64,000 nt of DNA from GCA-2862545 sp047609825 (GCA_047609825.1 JBLFXJ010000004.1:4035-68034), one strand, 5' to 3'; shown: positions 33,501 to 41,466, counted from the stretch's first letter. Notes: generated from the sequence alone by a model not told the origin. Made by a program: numbers and translations.

Positions 33501-35218
33501 TCATCGAGGACGAAGGTGTCGATGTGGAGCTTGCCGCCGCGAGCGTGAACCGGGGTGTGGTACGAGCTCTGGACCACCAAGCCGAGGTTGTCGAGCACGG
33601 GCAGGATGGCCGTGAGGAACTGGTTGTCCGATTGGTACAGCCGGAGGATCGTTCCGCCGTCCTGCTCGAAGGTGTCGGCGAGCACATTGCCCTCGCCGCT
33701 GAGCCGGTCGAGCATGAGCAAGTCGCGCATGGCGCGCTCGGGCGGCGTGTCGCGGCCCCAGGCCTCGGGGAATGCGCGGCCGTAGGTGTCGGTGAGGCGG
33801 TCGGCGAGGGACTCTCCGACCTGGCTCGACAGGATGGACCACAGGCGCCCGAGCCATGGCGTGGCGAGCATCCGGATTCGTTCGGTGAGCTCGGAGGCCT
33901 GGAGCGCGTCCGGGAAATCGACACCGGTCATGTAGTAGTACAGGAGCACCGTGTCGTACCGACCCATGAACAGGCCGTGGTCAGTGTAGGTCGCTCGCAT
34001 CTCGCGGCCGATCTCGTCTTCCAGGGCGCGGCGCAGGTCGTCGCCGAACTGGCTGCGGGGCATGGCGACCAGGCAGAAGGCGCTCTGCTCGCCCGTGCGC
34101 AGGATGGTGACCCCGACCTCGAGCTGCTGCTCCGACTCGAACACCAGGTCGACCATCGCGGCGATGGCTTCCTGGGTGGCGGTGAACAGGAACTCGGTGG
34201 GCAGGGAATCGAAGACGTTGGCGATACCCTTGTACCGGAATGAGCCGGGGGCACCGGCCTGATCGGACAGGATGGTGCTCAGCACCCGTCGGAGGATCGG
34301 CACGTGTCGCGACGGCGTGGTGATCGCCCGGTAGGTGAACATTCCGCGGAGGAAGATCCGGGTCTCCTCGTCGATGACGACCTCGATCTCATCTACGCGG
34401 CCGGCCCGGTGGACCGGGGACTCCAGCCCGGACTTGCGCACCCGCACCGTGCCCGGACGGTGGACCTCGCCCCAGTCGCCATCCGGGGTGCCGTAGTATC
34501 GGCCCTGGATCCGTTGGATGCCGAGCGGCTCGGCGCCAACATCGGCGCCCATGAACACGAAGTTCTCGCGGAGGATCCACTTGAGGAACTCGGCGGTCTC
34601 CGACATCGCTTCGCGTTGATCGGGATGGCGATCGGCGAGAACCTCGCACCGCTCGACCAGGCGCTCCACGGCGCGGGTCATCGGACGGAAGTCCTGCACC
34701 ATCGCGCTGGCGAGGGTGAGGTTCTCCCGGAGCTGGTTCGCCGCGATCGTGAAGTCCTTGCGCTTGGCGGCGTCGGCCTCCAGCATGACCAGTGACTCGG
34801 GCCGGCCGCCCTCGCCCACGCCCACCATGCGACCTTCATCGTCGCGGATGGCGTCGAACACGACGTTGAACCCGCCCCAGTACTGCGCGTCGGCGTAGGT
34901 GAGGAACAGCCGGATCGTGTCGACGATGAACGGCTGATCGGGCATCGATGTGAACACGGCGATGCCCTTGGACGGCCGCGTGACGATCTTGACGTGCGGG
35001 ATGTCCTCCGGTGGCACCACCCGGGCGAATGCGAACGCCTCCTCGAGGTAGGCGAGCACCTTCCGCGGTGGGTTGTGCGCGAGGAATGGGCCTCGCAGGC
35101 GGTTGACGGTGACGGTGACAAAGTCGGCGAAGAGTGGGCGGTCTTCGGCGGCAATGGAGCCTTTCCACGTACGCAGGCTGTCGAGGATGGGCTGCTTGGT
35201 CGATGCGGTCGCGGGCAT
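30563..35218 (-). CDS. Large NAD-specific glutamate dehydrogenase (GDH-180 type)
   Basis: 1551 residues from ATG 35218 (a TTG 18 nt upstream is an alternative). The N-terminal 700 residues are the regulatory ACT-like region of this family. The catalytic core has VARGGLRWSDRNDFRTEVLGL, VPTGSKGGFLLKN, HEDE-type metal/substrate region VRHDEDDPYLVVAADKG, and the NAD domain ITARGAWVLVRRHF with VVGIGDMGGDVFGNGL. It converts glutamate to 2-oxoglutarate and ammonia using NAD. Length agrees with the 1500-1650 residue class of Streptomyces and proteobacteria. It heads an operon with thioesterase, maf and the YggS-type gene. Confidence 0.95.
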   Translation of the reverse strand: MPATASTKQPILDSLRTWKGSIAAEDRPLFADFVTVTVNRLRGPFLAHNPPRKVLAYLEEAFAFARVVPPEDIPHVKIVTRPSKGIAVFTSMPDQPFIVDTIRLFLTYADAQYWGGFNVVFDAIRDDEGRMVGVGEGGRPESLVMLEADAAKRKDFTIAANQLRENLTLASAMVQDFRPMTRAVERLVERCEVLADRHPDQREAMSETAEFLKWILRENFVFMGADVGAEPLGIQRIQGRYYGTPDGDWGEVHRPGTVRVRKSGLESPVHRAGRVDEIEVVIDEETRIFLRGMFTYRAITTPSRHVPILRRVLSTILSDQAGAPGSFRYKGIANVFDSLPTEFLFTATQEAIAAMVDLVFESEQQLEVGVTILRTGEQSAFCLVAMPRSQFGDDLRRALEDEIGREMRATYTDHGLFMGRYDTVLLYYYMTGVDFPDALQASELTERIRMLATPWLGRLWSILSSQVGESLADRLTDTYGRAFPEAWGRDTPPERAMRDLLMLDRLSGEGNVLADTFEQDGGTILRLYQSDNQFLTAILPVLDNLGLVVQSSYHTPVHARGGKLHIDTFVLDDLASGGTDRLRDRADLFEAAIGAVFDGLVSNDALNGLILRSGVNWVEVDVLRGYAQYCRQLGFKLGTSRVYEVLLGNPQACTALVALFRARFDPDLTGDRDLAIAAADEAVSDELRVIMSHDDDLVVSTIRGLMRATVRTNAYRTDRKGHYVSFKLDCSKVPMMGSQRPMFEIYVHNLDVEGVHLRYGKVARGGLRWSDRNDFRTEVLGLATTQRVKNVVIVPTGSKGGFLLKNPKRDYQARRQQADLHYQTFIRGLLDVTDNAVGGQIMPPSRVVRHDEDDPYLVVAADKGTAHLSDTANKISEEYGFWLGDAFASGGSNGYDHKEVGITARGAWVLVRRHFAELGKDPYSEPFTVVGIGDMGGDVFGNGLIESPHAKLVAAFNHLHLFIDPNPDPATSYAERKRLFDTHGGWDAYDTSLLSAGGGIYDRQAKSIELSAEAKELLSLEGDEFAPEAVIHAMLLLHVDLLWNGGIGTYVKHSSETNADADDRSNNAIRIDGAQLKARVVGEGGNLGFTQRGRIEAGGQTSLNTDFIDNSGGVDLSDHEVNLKILLRGVEDAGELSRDDRNALLARMTDEVADLVLANNDAHGRQLSRDQIRSREDIFQFGRAIAFIERQFGRDRSSLQLPTNDELSRRAERGEGLTRPELAMLSSWVKLYVQQALVDDGARGLPDFDALLMGYFPKEIQERYPEHIRNHMLANEIAVTVATTQVVADAGAAFIPMAQETTGASTLDIFTAYLKAQRLAGAADVRRVLEELRTSVSLEALYRAWVMVDAGCRELVGYWLSARGRIPTDAELDEMTTAADQVYGLQAKAVLARNRTLADQLMAEDIPEAAVQRVLKAQYLNVALMIWSEARRSDQPFKTMVIRHLAVARASRLQDAIDDLGTRPASGRWDPIALRILHSRYHQLLRNLVARTSFQTKAETVDTLEPFLVQGALHDVRKQVDELLEGGRPSVATLLVMEERVASAISRMPER

Positions 35219-35247
35219 AGTCCGTCCAGGAGCCAAGAAGGCGCGGC

Positions 35248-35253
35248 AGTGTA
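35248..35253 (-). promoter_or_regulatory. Candidate -10 element for the glutamate dehydrogenase operon
   Basis: TACACT followed by GCCGCG on the minus strand, 29 nt before ATG 35218. It is weak on its own and supported only by position and similarity to other TANNNTG sites. Confidence 0.25.
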
Positions 35254-35325
35254 TCGTCGCGTCGCCCGCCGGGCTGCCCCCGTACCGGCCGCCGGCGGGG
35301 GGTTCGTGACGGACGTGGAGGAACG

Positions 35326-35793
35326 ATGCGCCTGCTGCTCGTGCTCGTGGTGTGTGGCTGTGGAGGCGGGAAGTCGATCGACACGGCGCCGGTGGCCGAC
35401 CCGACGGGGCCTCCGCCGAGCGCCTGCGGTGAGGTGACCGACGGGTACGCCGTTCGGATCGAGGGGGCCGTGGAGCTGCAGGGAGAGCGGGTCTCCGGCG
35501 CTGATGTGGTGCTGGTCGAGAAGCTGTGGAGTGCGGGCCAGGTGCACGGCACCGCCACCACGGCGGCTGACGGCACGTTCGTGCTCGAGGCCACCGACCT
35601 GGTCAGCGTCGAAGACTGCTGGGGCACGGCCCTCGACTACAAGGCTGAGGTGGTCTGGGATGTCTGGTCGCGGAGTCGCGACATGAACGCCGCATTATAT
35701 GCCGCAATCGTCGGCGATGGCGTAGCCGACCTCCTGGGCGATCCCATCGAGCTGGACGCCGGGTGGATCCCGCCACTCGACACGGGCCCCTGA
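35326..35793 (+). CDS. Hypothetical lipoprotein with a carboxypeptidase-regulatory-like fold
   Basis: 155 residues; AGGAACG precedes the ATG. The lipobox is VVCGC (Cys13, with a second cysteine two residues earlier). The mature region EGAVELQGERVSGADVVLVEKL followed by TTAADGTFVLEATDL has the strand pattern of a carboxypeptidase-regulatory-like (CarboxypepD_reg, Ig-type) domain. Two cysteines (ACGEV and EDCWG) could pair. It is a single gene in a divergent arrangement with the glutamate dehydrogenase; function unknown. Confidence 0.6.
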   Translation: MRLLLVLVVCGCGGGKSIDTAPVADPTGPPPSACGEVTDGYAVRIEGAVELQGERVSGADVVLVEKLWSAGQVHGTATTAADGTFVLEATDLVSVEDCWGTALDYKAEVVWDVWSRSRDMNAALYAAIVGDGVADLLGDPIELDAGWIPPLDTGP

Positions 35794-36093
35794 CCCAGAT
35801 CACGGCAGGAGCATTGCCAACAGGATGGCGTCGCCGACCGCGCCTCTGGTGAGGAAGTGGGTCGCTGTCGGACTCCTCGCTGGGTTCCCACGTCGCGCGA
35901 ACGCCCCGCTGAGCGGTCGCCGCCCGACCTCGAGCGGTCGTTCACACGCGCTGGTCATGCGGTTTGCGCACCGTTGACGAACCGGCGGCGCCGGATGCGG
36001 TCGGAACCAGTGCGGGTGAGAGCCCGTCCAGAGTGGAAGGCGCCTTTCGGTGTCCCTCCGACGAATACCCACTTGCCCCCCGAGGAGGAGGCC
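35794..36093. other. 300-bp intergenic stretch, no convincing gene
   Basis: No reading frame here has coding-like content or a ribosome-binding site. It holds a possible RNA structure: GGCGCC at 35987-35992 can pair with GGCGCC at 36039-36044, enclosing a small CGGG/CCCG hairpin. A TTGACG at 35974 resembles a -35, but no -10 sits at 17 nt. It probably carries the promoter and leader of the AgmX-like gene. Confidence 0.5.
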
Positions 36094-37551
36094 ATGGCGA
36101 CCTACGCCTACACCCACCCGACCACCGCGCTCGAGCGTGTGTTCCCCATCGCCCGTCCCGAGCCCGATGCGCCTTGGCTCGAGGTGCGCCAGTACTGGGG
36201 CGACGTCTGCCTCGACACCGCACACTTCCGGCCTGGAAAGCCCGTGACCATCGGTGATGGCATCGGTCACCGGTGGTCCTTCCTGGGCGTGGACCTCGGC
36301 TGGGTGTCGCCCGGCGCCGCCAAGGTGCTGCCGTGGCTTCCGCCCGTGTGGTCCGAGGTGACGCCGATGATGCGGGCGGACCTCCACACGCCGAGCACCG
36401 ATGATGGCGAGCTCGCCACCTGGGATGGCGAGCGGTGGATCCTGCGGGCCCCGGGCACCGTGCGGGCTGTCGTGGACGGCGTGCTGCACGGCGAAGAGAC
36501 GCTCCGGTCCGAAGGCATCGCCGAGCAGGACGGGCAGGAGATCGTGTTGCCGGTGGACCCGGGCGCGGTGATCGAGGTCCGGCTCGGCGAGCTGGACATG
36601 CTCGTCCGCGTCGTGCCACGGGCAGAGGCGCTCGAGCGCGGCGCAGTGGAGGTCGACGGTCCCTTCGGCGCCCTGCTGTCGACCTTCTCGGCAGCCGCGG
36701 TGCTGCTCGGGATGCTCGTCTGGCTGGCACCGGCGCCTGCGACGACGGCGCTCCTCGAGATCGACCCGCACGTCGTGCACCTGGCGCTCGCCGTGCCTCC
36801 GAAGAAGACGGTGGAGCCGACGCCCGAGAAGACCGCCAACCCGGATGCGAAGGACAAGGCGGCCGAGGCGGAGCCGACCGAAGGCAAGACCGGGAAGGGG
36901 CCGAAGGACCGCAAGGCCGATCGGAAGATGGCGAAACGGATGCGGGACAAGGAGATCGTCGAGAACGCAGGACTGATTGGGGCGATGCGTGATGTGGGCC
37001 TGGAGGCCCTGCTGGGCAGCGGGTCGCTCGGTGACGAACTCGTCGGCGCCGCAGCGGGGCTGGTGATGGCCAAGGGCGGGGGAGGTCCCGGCGGGTTCGG
37101 GCTCGGCGAGCGCGGGCTCGGTCGCGGCGGGAGCATCGAGGGCATCGGGGATGTGTGGGGAGCGGGCGGTGGCCCGGGCGGGCGCGAGGGCTACGGTCCG
37201 AGCGGCAAGAAGGGGGATGGACCGCAGATCGCATCCACCGCGGACACGATGGTGCTCGGCTCCCTCGACCGCGCCGTGGTGGACGAGGTGGTGAAGCGCC
37301 ACCTGGCGGCCATCCGCTACTGCTACCAGCGTGAGCTGCAGCGGGAGCCGGAGCTGAGCGGCAAGCTCGTCGTGAAGTTCGTGATCGCCGGCGACGGGTC
37401 GGTGAGCTCGTCCAAGCTCGGCAGCTCCACCATGGGCCACGCGGGTGTCGAGCGGTGCGTCACCGGCCGGTTCCTGAAGATGCAGTTCCCCGAGCCCAAC
37501 GGGAACGGGATCGTGATTGTCAGCTACCCGTTCCTGTTGAGCCCCGGCTGA
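36094..37551 (+). CDS. AgmX/PglI C-terminal domain protein (TonB-like envelope protein)
   Basis: 485 residues from ATG 36094, chosen for GAGGAGGAG just upstream. The N-terminal FHA-like strand region (about 20-60; FRPGKPVTIGDG) is cytoplasmic. A membrane helix lies at about 193-214. A Lys/Glu/Pro-rich spacer (230-300) and a Gly-rich stretch (330-380) follow. The C-terminal AgmX/PglI domain (about 395-485) has RYCYQRELQREPELSGKLVV and conserved Cys410 and Cys455. This architecture is almost confined to Myxococcota, where AgmX/GltJ proteins serve gliding and envelope transport. Which of those roles applies here cannot be told. Confidence 0.85.
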   Translation: MATYAYTHPTTALERVFPIARPEPDAPWLEVRQYWGDVCLDTAHFRPGKPVTIGDGIGHRWSFLGVDLGWVSPGAAKVLPWLPPVWSEVTPMMRADLHTPSTDDGELATWDGERWILRAPGTVRAVVDGVLHGEETLRSEGIAEQDGQEIVLPVDPGAVIEVRLGELDMLVRVVPRAEALERGAVEVDGPFGALLSTFSAAAVLLGMLVWLAPAPATTALLEIDPHVVHLALAVPPKKTVEPTPEKTANPDAKDKAAEAEPTEGKTGKGPKDRKADRKMAKRMRDKEIVENAGLIGAMRDVGLEALLGSGSLGDELVGAAAGLVMAKGGGGPGGFGLGERGLGRGGSIEGIGDVWGAGGGPGGREGYGPSGKKGDGPQIASTADTMVLGSLDRAVVDEVVKRHLAAIRYCYQRELQREPELSGKLVVKFVIAGDGSVSSSKLGSSTMGHAGVERCVTGRFLKMQFPEPNGNGIVIVSYPFLLSPG

Positions 37552-37552
37552 G

Positions 37553-38128
37553 TCACTCCCGCAGGAGCAACTCCATCCGGAAGACTTCCTGGTCGCCGGC
37601 CCGCGAGACGAAGCGGACCGGCGGCCCTGGTAGCTCAGGGGCGAACCAGAAGGTGTCGGTGACCTGGGCCCCGCTGCGCTCCCGGGTGACCACGTACCGC
37701 AGAGCACGCCAGCTCCCGGCGGGCACCTCCACGTCGTCTTCGTCGATCAGCGTTGCGGATGCCGGAAACAGGGCGTGATCGCGGAGCGTGGTCCAGGTGT
37801 CCCGCTGCTCGGTGGGGCCCTTGAGCACGGCACCGGAGGCGTCCTCGATGGTGTAGCGGATGTCGACGCCGTCACGGTCGGCGGCGGTGACGAACCAGTC
37901 CGCCACGGTCACGCCATCGGGAGCTGTGTTCCGGATTCGCAGGTGCGTTCCCACCGGCATGGCGTCACGGATCTCATCCGACGAGAATGGCGCGGGCGCG
38001 TTGACCTGCAGCGCATCATCCACGTGTGCGTCCGGCGAGCCGGCTGGCTGGACCGGAGCGCGAGCACATGCGGCCAACAACGGCAGCACAGCCACGGCCC
38101 AGCGTGGACGGAGCGAGAACACGCGCAC
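37553..38128 (-). CDS. Hypothetical lipoprotein
   Basis: 191 residues from GTG 38128, set by GGAGGT 3 nt upstream on the minus strand. The lipobox is LPLLAAC. The mature protein is beta-rich, with no further cysteine: VGTHLRIRNTAPDGVTVADWFV, then a WRALRYVVTRERSG and DTFWFAPELPGPPVRF. The last segment resembles soluble domains of proteins that read lipid or polysaccharide, but I can name no family. Its stop is 1 nt from the stop of the convergent AgmX-like gene. Confidence 0.55.
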   Translation of the reverse strand: MRVFSLRPRWAVAVLPLLAACARAPVQPAGSPDAHVDDALQVNAPAPFSSDEIRDAMPVGTHLRIRNTAPDGVTVADWFVTAADRDGVDIRYTIEDASGAVLKGPTEQRDTWTTLRDHALFPASATLIDEDDVEVPAGSWRALRYVVTRERSGAQVTDTFWFAPELPGPPVRFVSRAGDQEVFRMELLLRE

Positions 38129-38148
38129 GGAACCTCCGGTGTGTGGGC

Positions 38149-38154
38149 AGGTTA
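38149..38154 (-). promoter_or_regulatory. Candidate -10 element for the lipoprotein gene at 37553
   Basis: TAACCT followed by GCCC on the minus strand, 20 nt before GTG 38128, in a 58-bp divergent gap. Confidence 0.3.
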
Positions 38155-38186
38155 GTTCACGGTGCCGATTCGTACAGGGGCACAAG

Positions 38187-38546
38187 ATGGAACAGCAGTC
38201 GAACCCGGTCGCCACTGTCGCGCTGGCCGCTGGAATCACCGTGTGGGTCGTGCAGGTACTGCTGTGGTGCGTCGGGCTCATCCCCGTCGTCAACATGATC
38301 ACCCTGGTGCTCGGCCCGCTCGCGATGGTGCTGTTCCTCGTCGGCGACCTCGTGGCCATCGGGGCAGGCGTCGTTGGGCGCCAGCGCGCGCAGACCGCCG
38401 AGGTCGGGGGCGGCGCCGCCATCGCCGGGCTCGTGCTCGGCGTGCTGCACGTGCTGTTCTACGTCGCGATGATCGGGTTCATGGTGCTGCTCGGTGGCGG
38501 GTTCATGTTCCTCGGCCTGCTGGGCGCAGCGACCGGGAACGGCTGA
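38187..38546 (+). CDS. Small membrane protein (DUF4190-like)
   Basis: 119 residues with three or four membrane helices: ATVALAAGITVWVVQVLLW, IPVVNMITLVLGPLAMVLFLVGDLVAI and VLGVLHVLFYVAMIGFMVLL. The segment RQRAQTAEVGGGAAIAGLVLG between helices resembles the RA...GGRGLAIAGLVLG motif of DUF4190-type small membrane proteins. No function is known for that group. It lies 6 nt from the convergent acyl-AMP ligase stop. Confidence 0.6.
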   Translation: MEQQSNPVATVALAAGITVWVVQVLLWCVGLIPVVNMITLVLGPLAMVLFLVGDLVAIGAGVVGRQRAQTAEVGGGAAIAGLVLGVLHVLFYVAMIGFMVLLGGGFMFLGLLGAATGNG

Positions 38547-38552
38547 CCCGGC

Positions 38553-40730
38553 TCACAGCCCCTCGAGCTCCGCCAGCAGCGCGGCGGTGACCTCGTCGTC
38601 GCTCATCGCCGCCACCTCCGCCTCGGAATGGGCGGCGGCTGCCGGCGTGGAGGGCGCGGCCGGCTCGGAGAGGTCGATGACGTCGTCGAGCAGATAGCGG
38701 CTCAGGTCCTCGATGGTCGGGTAGTCGAACAAGACAGTGCCCGGCACTGGTGCGCCGAGTAGGCGGCCCACGGACTCGACCATCTCCACCGCGGTGACCG
38801 AATCCAGGCCGAGCTCACTCAGCGGGCGGTCCTCCTCCACGTCATCGGCGTCGAGGCCGAGGAGGGTGGCGGCGAGCCCCTGGATCGTCTCGACGAGCCG
38901 GCGGGTCCGGCGCCGGGGGGTGAGCTCGCGCAGCTCGGCGCGGAGGCGGTGGGCGTTCGGCGCTGGCGAGGCGACAGCACCGCTGCTGGGCCGGTCCCAG
39001 CGGTGCACTGCGTCGAGCTCTCCCGACTCGAACTGGGTGCGGGCGCGGCCGCGCTGGATCTTCCCCGAGGAGGTCTTCGGCAGGGCGCGCGGGGCGATCA
39101 GCACGATGGACCGGGCGGTGAGTGCGTGGTTCTCGGCCAGCTTGGACCGAAGCGCGCCGAACACCGCCTCGGGATCGGTCACGCGGTCGGGGTAGATCTC
39201 GCTGACCAGCACCAGCTCCTCGAGGCCGGAGGGGCCTCGGATCGAGAACGCGGCGGCACAGTTCGGGCGCAGCGACGGGTGAGCCGACTGGACCGACCAC
39301 TCGATGTCCTGGGGGTAGTGGTTCTGACCCCGGATGATGATCAGCTCCTTGAGCCGGCCCGTGAGGTAGATCTCGCCGTCGTGGATGAAGGCGAGGTCTC
39401 CGGTGCGCAGGAACGGGCCTCGCCCGTTGGTCAGCCGAGCCCGGAACGAGGCCTCCGTTGCTTCGGGGTTGTTCCAGTACCCCTGGGCGACCGTGGACCC
39501 CGAGACCCACAACTCGCCCACGCGGTCTTCGCCCAGGTCTGCGCGCGTGGCTGGATCCGCGATCACGCAGACCGTGTCCATGTGCGTGGTGCCGTTGCTC
39601 GCCACCTCGAAGGCGGCGTCGTCGCCCAGCGGTCGGACGACCACTTCATTGCGCTCGTAGGCTTTGGCGTCGACCGCAAGGAACCGGGCAGGGTGCCGTT
39701 CGATGGGTTCGGTCATCACCTTGGCGGTGGCCTCGGACATGCCCATGGCGTGGGTGACCGCGGACCTGCGCAGCCCGGCTGGGGTGTACTTGGCGATGAA
39801 CCGCTCCTCCGAGGAGCGCCGGATGGCCTCGGCCCCGTTGAGCAGCACCTTGACCCGCGACAGATCCAGCGCGGCCACGTCGGCATCGTCGACCTTGCTG
39901 GCGGCGACCTCGAACCCGAAGTTGGGGGAGGGGCTGTGGCTGCCGCCCCACACATGCATCGCTCGCATCCAGGCCAGCGGGCGGCGCATGAACGCCCCCG
40001 GGGGCATGAACACGCACCGGATGCCCACGAACGCCGGCATCATCCGCCCGTACACCAGCCCGAGGTCGTGGGTGGCGGGGAGCCAGCTCACGATCACGCT
40101 GTCAGCGTCGTGGGCGTAGCCAAGGTCGAAGTCGGTGAGCTGGTGGATCAGGTTGTGGTGGCTCACCATCACACCCTTCGGCGTGGAGGTGGAGCCGCTG
40201 GTGTACTGCAGATACGCAAGGTCGTTCGGCCCGACACCAGGGTCGACCCAGTTCGCGGCCATGGCGTCGTCGATCTCGTCGACGGCCACCCACTCGGCGC
40301 CCGAGAGTGTAGGTGAATCGACCAGGTTGCCCTTGGCGCCGTCGAGTAGGCGCCGCGACGTGAGCACATACCTGATGCCGGCATCCCGCGCGATCTCCTG
40401 CAGCCGGGGCAGCGTGCGCTGGAGCCGGTTGGGGTCGGGCGGGTGGGAGGGGCAGGCGAGCGCTGCGGCGTAGATGCATCCGTACAGCGCCGCCAGGTAG
40501 TCCAGGCCCTCCTCGAACATCAGCATCGCGCGCTCGCCCCGCGCGTTGCGCGCCTGGAGCCAGGCGGCGACGGCGCGAGCCCGGCGGTCCACATCGGACC
40601 ACGTCCAGGTGGTCTCCGCGTCGAAACCGTCGGCCAGGAAGGTGTAGGCCGGCGCGTCGGGCTGGTGCTGTGCCCGCCATCGGAGCAGGGCCACGAGAGT
40701 GGTGACGGCCGGGATGCGGGGGTCGGGCAT
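38553..40730 (-). CDS. Fatty acyl-AMP ligase with C-terminal acyl-carrier domain
   Basis: 725 residues from ATG 40730 (GGAG 5 nt upstream). Adenylation-domain motifs: LQYTSGSTSTPKGVMVSHHNL, the FAAL-type GRLKELIIIRGQNHYPQDIE and the late ALPKTSSGKIQR lysine. A carrier-protein domain (about 610-690) follows with the phosphopantetheine serine in LGLDSVTAVEMV. FAALs activate fatty acids as acyl-AMP and load them on a carrier, here in cis, for polyketide, lipopeptide or lipid synthesis. No polyketide synthase or peptide synthetase lies in the window, so its acceptor is elsewhere. Confidence 0.9.
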   Translation of the reverse strand: MPDPRIPAVTTLVALLRWRAQHQPDAPAYTFLADGFDAETTWTWSDVDRRARAVAAWLQARNARGERAMLMFEEGLDYLAALYGCIYAAALACPSHPPDPNRLQRTLPRLQEIARDAGIRYVLTSRRLLDGAKGNLVDSPTLSGAEWVAVDEIDDAMAANWVDPGVGPNDLAYLQYTSGSTSTPKGVMVSHHNLIHQLTDFDLGYAHDADSVIVSWLPATHDLGLVYGRMMPAFVGIRCVFMPPGAFMRRPLAWMRAMHVWGGSHSPSPNFGFEVAASKVDDADVAALDLSRVKVLLNGAEAIRRSSEERFIAKYTPAGLRRSAVTHAMGMSEATAKVMTEPIERHPARFLAVDAKAYERNEVVVRPLGDDAAFEVASNGTTHMDTVCVIADPATRADLGEDRVGELWVSGSTVAQGYWNNPEATEASFRARLTNGRGPFLRTGDLAFIHDGEIYLTGRLKELIIIRGQNHYPQDIEWSVQSAHPSLRPNCAAAFSIRGPSGLEELVLVSEIYPDRVTDPEAVFGALRSKLAENHALTARSIVLIAPRALPKTSSGKIQRGRARTQFESGELDAVHRWDRPSSGAVASPAPNAHRLRAELRELTPRRRTRRLVETIQGLAATLLGLDADDVEEDRPLSELGLDSVTAVEMVESVGRLLGAPVPGTVLFDYPTIEDLSRYLLDDVIDLSEPAAPSTPAAAAHSEAEVAAMSDDEVTAALLAELEGL

Positions 40731-40769
40731 GCTCACTCCGGCGCGCGGTCGGGCGCGGGGTTTCGGCGA

Positions 40770-40775
40770 ACCTTA
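40770..40775 (-). promoter_or_regulatory. Candidate -10 element for the acyl-AMP ligase
   Basis: TAAGGT on the minus strand, 39 nt upstream of ATG 40730, identical in core to the element before the ABC transporter. Confidence 0.3.
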
Positions 40776-40824
40776 TGGGCTGCCCCTGGCCGTGGCCACC
40801 CTCCACCCGCTCGCCATTGGAGGC

Positions 40825-40842
40825 GTCAACACGCGTGTTGAC
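40825..40842. promoter_or_regulatory. Perfect 18-bp palindrome, candidate operator
   Basis: GTCAACACGCGTGTTGAC is perfectly self-complementary, and a further GTCAAC half-site sits at 40845-40850. It lies in the divergent gap between the acyl-AMP ligase and the MYXO-CTERM-like protein gene, 30-55 nt upstream of the candidate -10 (TAAGCT, 40876-40881) of the latter. Spacing and symmetry fit a dimeric repressor such as a TetR or GntR type; the binding protein is unknown. Confidence 0.6.
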
Positions 40843-40875
40843 TCGTCAACGATCGACTTGTGAATATAGATGAGA

Positions 40876-40881
40876 TAAGCT
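40876..40881 (+). promoter_or_regulatory. Candidate -10 element for the MYXO-CTERM-like protein gene
   Basis: TAAGCT followed by GCGC, 21 nt before ATG 40903, in an unusually AT-rich stretch (40858-40880). Confidence 0.35.
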
Positions 40882-40902
40882 GCGCATGATCATGGAGACA
40901 CC

Positions 40903-41466
40903 ATGCGTATGTTCGCCGTCACCGGCCTCGCCCTGGTCCTGACCACTGGCTGCGCCTACCGTCCCTCCGACTACGGCGATGGGGAGGGCAGCGCGGTCTG
41001 CATCACCACCGACCGGCTCGCGAATCGGATCCAGGGCGACTGGACCGGCGTCATCGAGCCCGTGGAGGAGGTGTTCGAACTCGATGAGAAGGTCTGGGTG
41101 AACGTCGTGTTCCACCACGCGGTGGGCAAGGACTGTGACCGGATCGTCGCGTCGGACTGTAGCCTCGGCTTCAACGGCACCGAGGTGGACATCACGGCGT
41201 CCGCCCAATGGGAGTACGCCCGGAACCGTGAGCGCTGCGATGGCCCCATCGAGCCGCTGGTCGCCTCGTGCCAGACCGTCGGCCTCGACGAAGAGACGTG
41301 GACCTTCGTGTACGGCGACATGGACCTGGTGATCGATGTGCCGTCGACCGTCGAGACCCCCTGCTTGGACCTCGACACGACAGGCGGGTGCAGCACGGCA
41401 CCCGCTGCAGGCGGCGGATTCGGCGTGCTGCTCACGCTCCTCGCGTTGCGCCGCCGCCGGGCGTGA
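40903..41466 (+). CDS. Lipoprotein with a MYXO-CTERM-like tail
   Basis: 187 residues. The N terminus carries a lipoprotein signal ending LVLTTGC (Cys17). The mature domain has six or so cysteines (AVCITTD, GKDCDR, SDCSLGF, RERCDG, ASCQTV). The C terminus GGCSTAPAAGGGFGVLLT followed by a short hydrophobic stretch and RRRR fits the MYXO-CTERM pattern (Cys, hydrophobic segment, Arg cluster) of myxobacterial surface proteins. Such tails are processed by a dedicated rhombosortase-type or myxosortase enzyme. Having both a lipobox and a MYXO-CTERM tail is notable. Function of the domain is unknown. Confidence 0.7.
   Translation: MRMFAVTGLALVLTTGCAYRPSDYGDGEGSAVCITTDRLANRIQGDWTGVIEPVEEVFELDEKVWVNVVFHHAVGKDCDRIVASDCSLGFNGTEVDITASAQWEYARNRERCDGPIEPLVASCQTVGLDEETWTFVYGDMDLVIDVPSTVETPCLDLDTTGGCSTAPAAGGGFGVLLTLLALRRRRA

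Noticed and set aside
32477..34243. 588-codon open frame on the plus strand opposite the glutamate dehydrogenase
   Set aside because: Antisense shadow; the minus-strand protein has all the catalytic motifs.
35800..37707. 635-codon open frame on the minus strand opposite the AgmX-like gene
   Set aside because: Antisense shadow; Arg/His/Pro-rich with no domain support.
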